Positions 6,959 through 8,640 of a DNA stretch of 8,640 nucleotides are shown here, one piece after another; position 1 is the stretch's first letter, and the number at the start of each line of letters is the position of its first letter. Under the pieces are notes generated by a model. The model saw nothing but the letters and a program-made list of their open reading frames with translations, had not been told where the DNA came from and ran no database searches. Origin of the DNA: Neisseriaceae bacterium. GTDB lineage: Bacteria > Pseudomonadota > Gammaproteobacteria > Burkholderiales > Neisseriaceae. The stretch is from positions 1 to 8,640 of the forward strand of contig JASLDB010000146.1 of the NCBI GenBank assembly GCA_030151665.1. Reading direction: 5' to 3'. Made by a program: the position numbers and the translations under genes.

Positions 6959-8200
6959 TTATTCAGTGACTTGAGTGGATAAGCTAGGCGGTTGCTGATG
7001 AAAAACGCGAGTATGACGCGCGCTGATAATAGTTAACCATAATATCACAAGCGAGAAGAGCGCTTGAAAGCCTAACCAAGCCAAAGTGTGTTTTTCAGCT
7101 AATGCACCTGCCAATGGGGTAGCCAAAGCGGGAATCACCAATTGCAAAGCACCCAGTAGTGCTGCGGTAAAACCCAATGCCGTTTCTTGAGAGGACATGG
7201 CATTGGACATCAAGGTTGCTTCGGCAATGCCCAAGCCAAACATGGCCAAAAACATGCCCAACACAACGCCCCATAAACCCATGCCCAATAAAGCCGTTAA
7301 AAAAGCGACGCTCGTGCCCAGTAAAATAAATGATACCCCGACTATTGATAATTTGGCGCTGCCATAAATTGTCACCCAACGACTTGTTCCAACAGCACCC
7401 AATAAAACCGCCATGCCAGTGGCACCAAACACCAGTCCAAATGTATCAGGGCTCAAGCCATAATCACTTTGATAGGCAAAAGCGGCACCGCTGATATATG
7501 ACATTAAAAAGAAAAAAACCGCAGATAATGCCATGGCAGGCCAGAGAAAATTGGCATCTTTGGCAATCTTGACATAGGTTTTAAGGATTTGTTTGGGTTC
7601 TAAAGAAAGGCGTTTATGGCGTGCCAAACTTTCTGGTAATTGAACCAAAGTATTTAGCCATGCCAAGATGCCCATGGCTGCTAAAAAGAGCATCACTGCT
7701 CGCCAGCCAAAATGAGATTCAATATAACCACCCACAGCAGGGGCAACCACAGGCGTTAAGCCCTCAATTGTCATTAATAAGGCAAATAACTTGGTGGTGG
7801 CCACACCACTGGTCACATCACGAACTGTACTCATGGCAGCCACCAAAGTCATGGATGCAGCCAAACCTTGAAAGAAGCGGGCAATGAGTAAGGTTTCCAC
7901 TTGTTTGGCACTGGCTGCAACAAAAGCCGAAACAATAAACACAAATATAGACAATAACAAAGGCTTTCGTCGACCAAAAGCATCAATAATGGGGCCGCAA
8001 ATCAATTGCCCAGCACCCATGGCCAGTAAAAATATGGTTAGGGTTAATTGCATATTGGCATAGGATGTATTGAGTTCTACACCCATATCAGGGATAGAGG
8101 GTAAATACATGTCGATAGATGAAGGGCCTAATACGGTGATTAAGGCCAAAGATGCAGCCAGTTTAAAGCTGGCTTGATGGGTGTTGGATTCTGATTGCAT
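6959..8200 (-). CDS. Bcr/CflA-type MFS drug efflux transporter
   Basis: A 413-residue inner-membrane exporter of the major facilitator superfamily, drug:H+ antiporter type with about 12 helices. Family features are visible: DMYLPSIPDMG after helix 1 (30-40), motif A as GPIIDAFGRRKP (69-80), motif B around R108 in ARFFQGLAASM (107-117), and motif C as TPVVAPAVGGYI (149-160) followed by GWR. AYQSDYGLSPDTFGLVFG (242-259) is typical of the Bcr/CflA group. Members export chloramphenicol, bicyclomycin, sulfonamides or small metabolites; the substrate here cannot be read. The ATG at 8200 has AAGG (8215-8212) eleven bases upstream, a slightly long spacing. It is the first gene of a two-gene unit with the TetR regulator, under a promoter carrying a palindromic operator. 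Length matches the family (about 390-410), and no break is seen. Confidence 0.93.
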   Translation of the reverse strand: MQSESNTHQASFKLAASLALITVLGPSSIDMYLPSIPDMGVELNTSYANMQLTLTIFLLAMGAGQLICGPIIDAFGRRKPLLLSIFVFIVSAFVAASAKQVETLLIARFFQGLAASMTLVAAMSTVRDVTSGVATTKLFALLMTIEGLTPVVAPAVGGYIESHFGWRAVMLFLAAMGILAWLNTLVQLPESLARHKRLSLEPKQILKTYVKIAKDANFLWPAMALSAVFFFLMSYISGAAFAYQSDYGLSPDTFGLVFGATGMAVLLGAVGTSRWVTIYGSAKLSIVGVSFILLGTSVAFLTALLGMGLWGVVLGMFLAMFGLGIAEATLMSNAMSSQETALGFTAALLGALQLVIPALATPLAGALAEKHTLAWLGFQALFSLVILWLTIISARHTRVFHQQPPSLSTQVTE

Positions 8201-8238
8201 AAATGTTTTTGCCTTGGTTTTTAAAAAGATGAAAAAGC

Positions 8239-8268
8239 ATCATATACTACCTACCGACAGGTAGTCTA
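8239..8268 (-). promoter_or_regulatory. Promoter of the efflux/TetR operon
   Basis: On the minus strand, TAGACT (8268-8263, four of six matches to TTGACA) and TATGAT (8244-8239, five of six matches to TATAAT) are separated by 18 bp. The start codon is about 39 bp downstream of the -10 box. The spacer is filled by the palindromic operator. Confidence 0.65.
8246..8265. promoter_or_regulatory. Palindromic TetR-type operator ACTACCT-N6-AGGTAGT
   Basis: Two perfect 7-bp arms (8246-8252 and 8259-8265) flank ACCGAC. The site lies between the -35 and -10 boxes of the MFS promoter and overlaps the last three bases of the -35. Bound regulator would block RNA polymerase. Its size and the CCGAC centre resemble operators of NemR-like TetR regulators (established pattern). 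Assigning it to the TetR encoded at 6326-6931 is inference from co-location. Confidence 0.75.
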
Positions 8269-8349
8269 ATGGTACATGATAAAAAATAGCAATCGTTTAT
8301 TGATTATGAGTAGATTTTCATTGCAAATGGGCAAGGTAAGTGAATAGGC

Positions 8350-8371
8350 AAAAATCTGCCCTTGATGGGCA
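8350..8371 (-). terminator. Minus-strand intrinsic terminator upstream of the MFS promoter
   Basis: On the minus strand TGCCC (8371-8367) pairs with GGGCA (8361-8357) around a 5-nt loop, followed by GA and five Ts (plus-strand A run 8350-8354). It would stop leftward transcription arriving from the right before the efflux promoter. The stem is short but GC-rich. Confidence 0.6.
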
Positions 8372-8372
8372 T

Positions 8373-8390
8373 GCAATAATCGATTTTTGC
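8373..8390. repeat. Near-perfect 18-bp palindrome centred on ATCGAT
   Basis: GCAATAATCGATTTTTGC matches its own reverse complement at eight of nine base pairs; the single mismatch is T8377/T8386. It ends exactly where the tandem repeats begin. It could be a dimeric-regulator site. Function unknown. Confidence 0.55.
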
Positions 8391-8423
8391 TCGGTTGATA
8401 ATCGGTTGATAATCGGTTGATAA
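8391..8423. repeat. Three perfect tandem 11-bp repeats (TCGGTTGATAA)
   Basis: Copies lie at 8391-8401, 8402-8412 and 8413-8423, and TC of a fourth follows. The word ATAATC recurs at 8376, 8398, 8409 and 8420, so the 11-bp register (about one helical turn) extends left by two units into the adjacent palindrome. On the minus strand each unit reads TTATCAACCGA. It may be a protein-binding array or a slippage-generated minisatellite. Confidence 0.8.
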
Positions 8424-8437
8424 TCAGCCCATTCCCA

Positions 8438-8640
8438 TTAACAAAATGCCAAAATGGATTGATTTTCCATCAACCACAAGGCATGTTCTTCGTCTATCGA
8501 CTGAGGAGCGGGTAGGCTTTGATAAGGGTAATCTATTGCGTAAAAATTGAGTAAGCAGTGTGTGATGAATGGGCTGATACAAAATTTGGCAAATAATATT
8601 TTTAAAATCCCATCAAATACCAATTGATGGGATTCAAACC
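8438..8640 (-). CDS. Possible 3' end of an unrecognised minus-strand gene (weak)
   Basis: A minus-strand frame is open from the window edge to a TAA at 8438-8440, giving about 66 C-terminal residues that include NFYAIDYPYQSLPAPQ and EEHALWLMENQSILAFC. I recognise no family. The only in-frame start codon (TTG 8623) has no ribosome site, so if real it is the tail of a gene beginning outside. A minus-strand terminator 67 bp after the stop supports it. The long hairpin at 8606-8634 inside the frame argues against it, since that looks like the terminator of something further right. Confidence 0.28.
   Translation of the reverse strand, partial: FESHQLVFDGILKILFAKFCISPFITHCLLNFYAIDYPYQSLPAPQSIDEEHALWLMENQSILAFC
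8606..8634 (-). terminator. Strong 11-bp-stem hairpin, possible minus-strand terminator
   Basis: AATCCCATCAA (8606-8616 on the plus strand) pairs perfectly with TTGATGGGATT (8624-8634) around a 7-nt loop. On the minus strand the 3' arm runs into a T4 stretch (ATTTTAAA) and then AT-rich sequence, which fits an intrinsic terminator with a short T tract. On the plus strand no T run follows. It could end a leftward gene outside the window. Confidence 0.5.

Larger units (their letters stand above)
8281..8640. other. Right-end region without a confident gene
   Basis: From the MFS promoter to the window edge there is no gene I can support well. The stretch holds, in order, a minus-strand terminator (8350-8371), an 18-bp palindrome (8373-8390), three tandem 11-bp repeats (8391-8423), a weak minus-strand open frame running off the edge (8438-8640) and a strong hairpin (8606-8634). 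Confidence 0.6.

Noticed and set aside
7621..7887. Plus-strand open frame of 88 codons opposite the MFS gene
   Set aside because: It is antisense to conserved transporter motifs and has low-complexity, non-protein-like composition.
8391..8423. CRISPR-like array
   Set aside because: The three 11-bp units are directly adjacent with no spacers and are far too short.
8618..8640. tRNA-like 3' end on the minus strand (GGTTTGAATCC resembles a T arm)
   Set aside because: The loop would be TTTGAAT, lacking the near-invariant C56, and no CCA or proper acceptor end follows. The bases are better explained as part of the 11-bp-stem hairpin.
1..8640. Neisseriaceae-type DNA uptake sequences
   Set aside because: I looked for GCCGTCTGAA-like words on both strands and found none; the CCCTGAA in the 5681 terminator is only a partial match.

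Overview
The window is an ordinary-looking chromosomal segment of a moderately AT-rich Gram-negative proteobacterium. The Gram-negative call rests on two lipobox lipoproteins, one an OmpA-type peptidoglycan-binding protein, on a full-length-type PepN, and on a Bcr/CflA efflux pump with a TetR partner. The style of the OmpA/YiaD-like lipoprotein and of the membrane protein leads me to lean towards a Neisseriaceae-like or other beta/gammaproteobacterium, but this is from memory and low confidence. I see no transposase, integrase, phage gene, CRISPR array, rRNA or convincing tRNA.

Left part, plus strand (1-5626): the C-terminal ~750 residues of aminopeptidase N (pepN, cut by the window's left edge); 23 bp later a six-helix DUF1275/YoaK-type membrane protein, probably co-transcribed; then, as separate transcription units, a typical 2-Cys peroxiredoxin (AhpC/Prx1 type) with its own promoter, strong ribosome site and UUCG-loop terminator; a YiaD-like OmpA-family lipoprotein with its own terminator; and a predicted lipoprotein of the NAGPA/DUF2233 phosphodiester glycosidase family.

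Middle (5681-6325): on the minus strand lies a self-contained 64-residue gene of unknown function, with a promoter containing a perfect TTGACA, a good ribosome site, and a terminator starting five bases after its stop. It faces the DUF2233 gene tail to tail. To its right is a 417-bp gene-poor spacer carrying a repeated 11-bp word and an inverted repeat.

Right part, minus strand (6326-8200): a two-gene unit reading leftwards, a Bcr/CflA-type MFS drug exporter followed 27 bp later by a TetR regulator. The promoter at about 8239-8268 holds a 20-bp palindrome between its -35 and -10 boxes. This is a simple model for ligand-released repression of exporter and regulator together.

Right end (8281-8640): about 360 bp without a confident gene. 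It holds a minus-strand terminator, a near-perfect 18-bp palindrome abutting three perfect tandem 11-bp repeats, a possible C-terminal remnant of a minus-strand gene, and a strong 11-bp-stem hairpin at the edge. This is the least explained part of the window. I found no clear new multi-gene system; the best leads are the orphan 64-residue gene and the 11-bp-phased repeat cluster.
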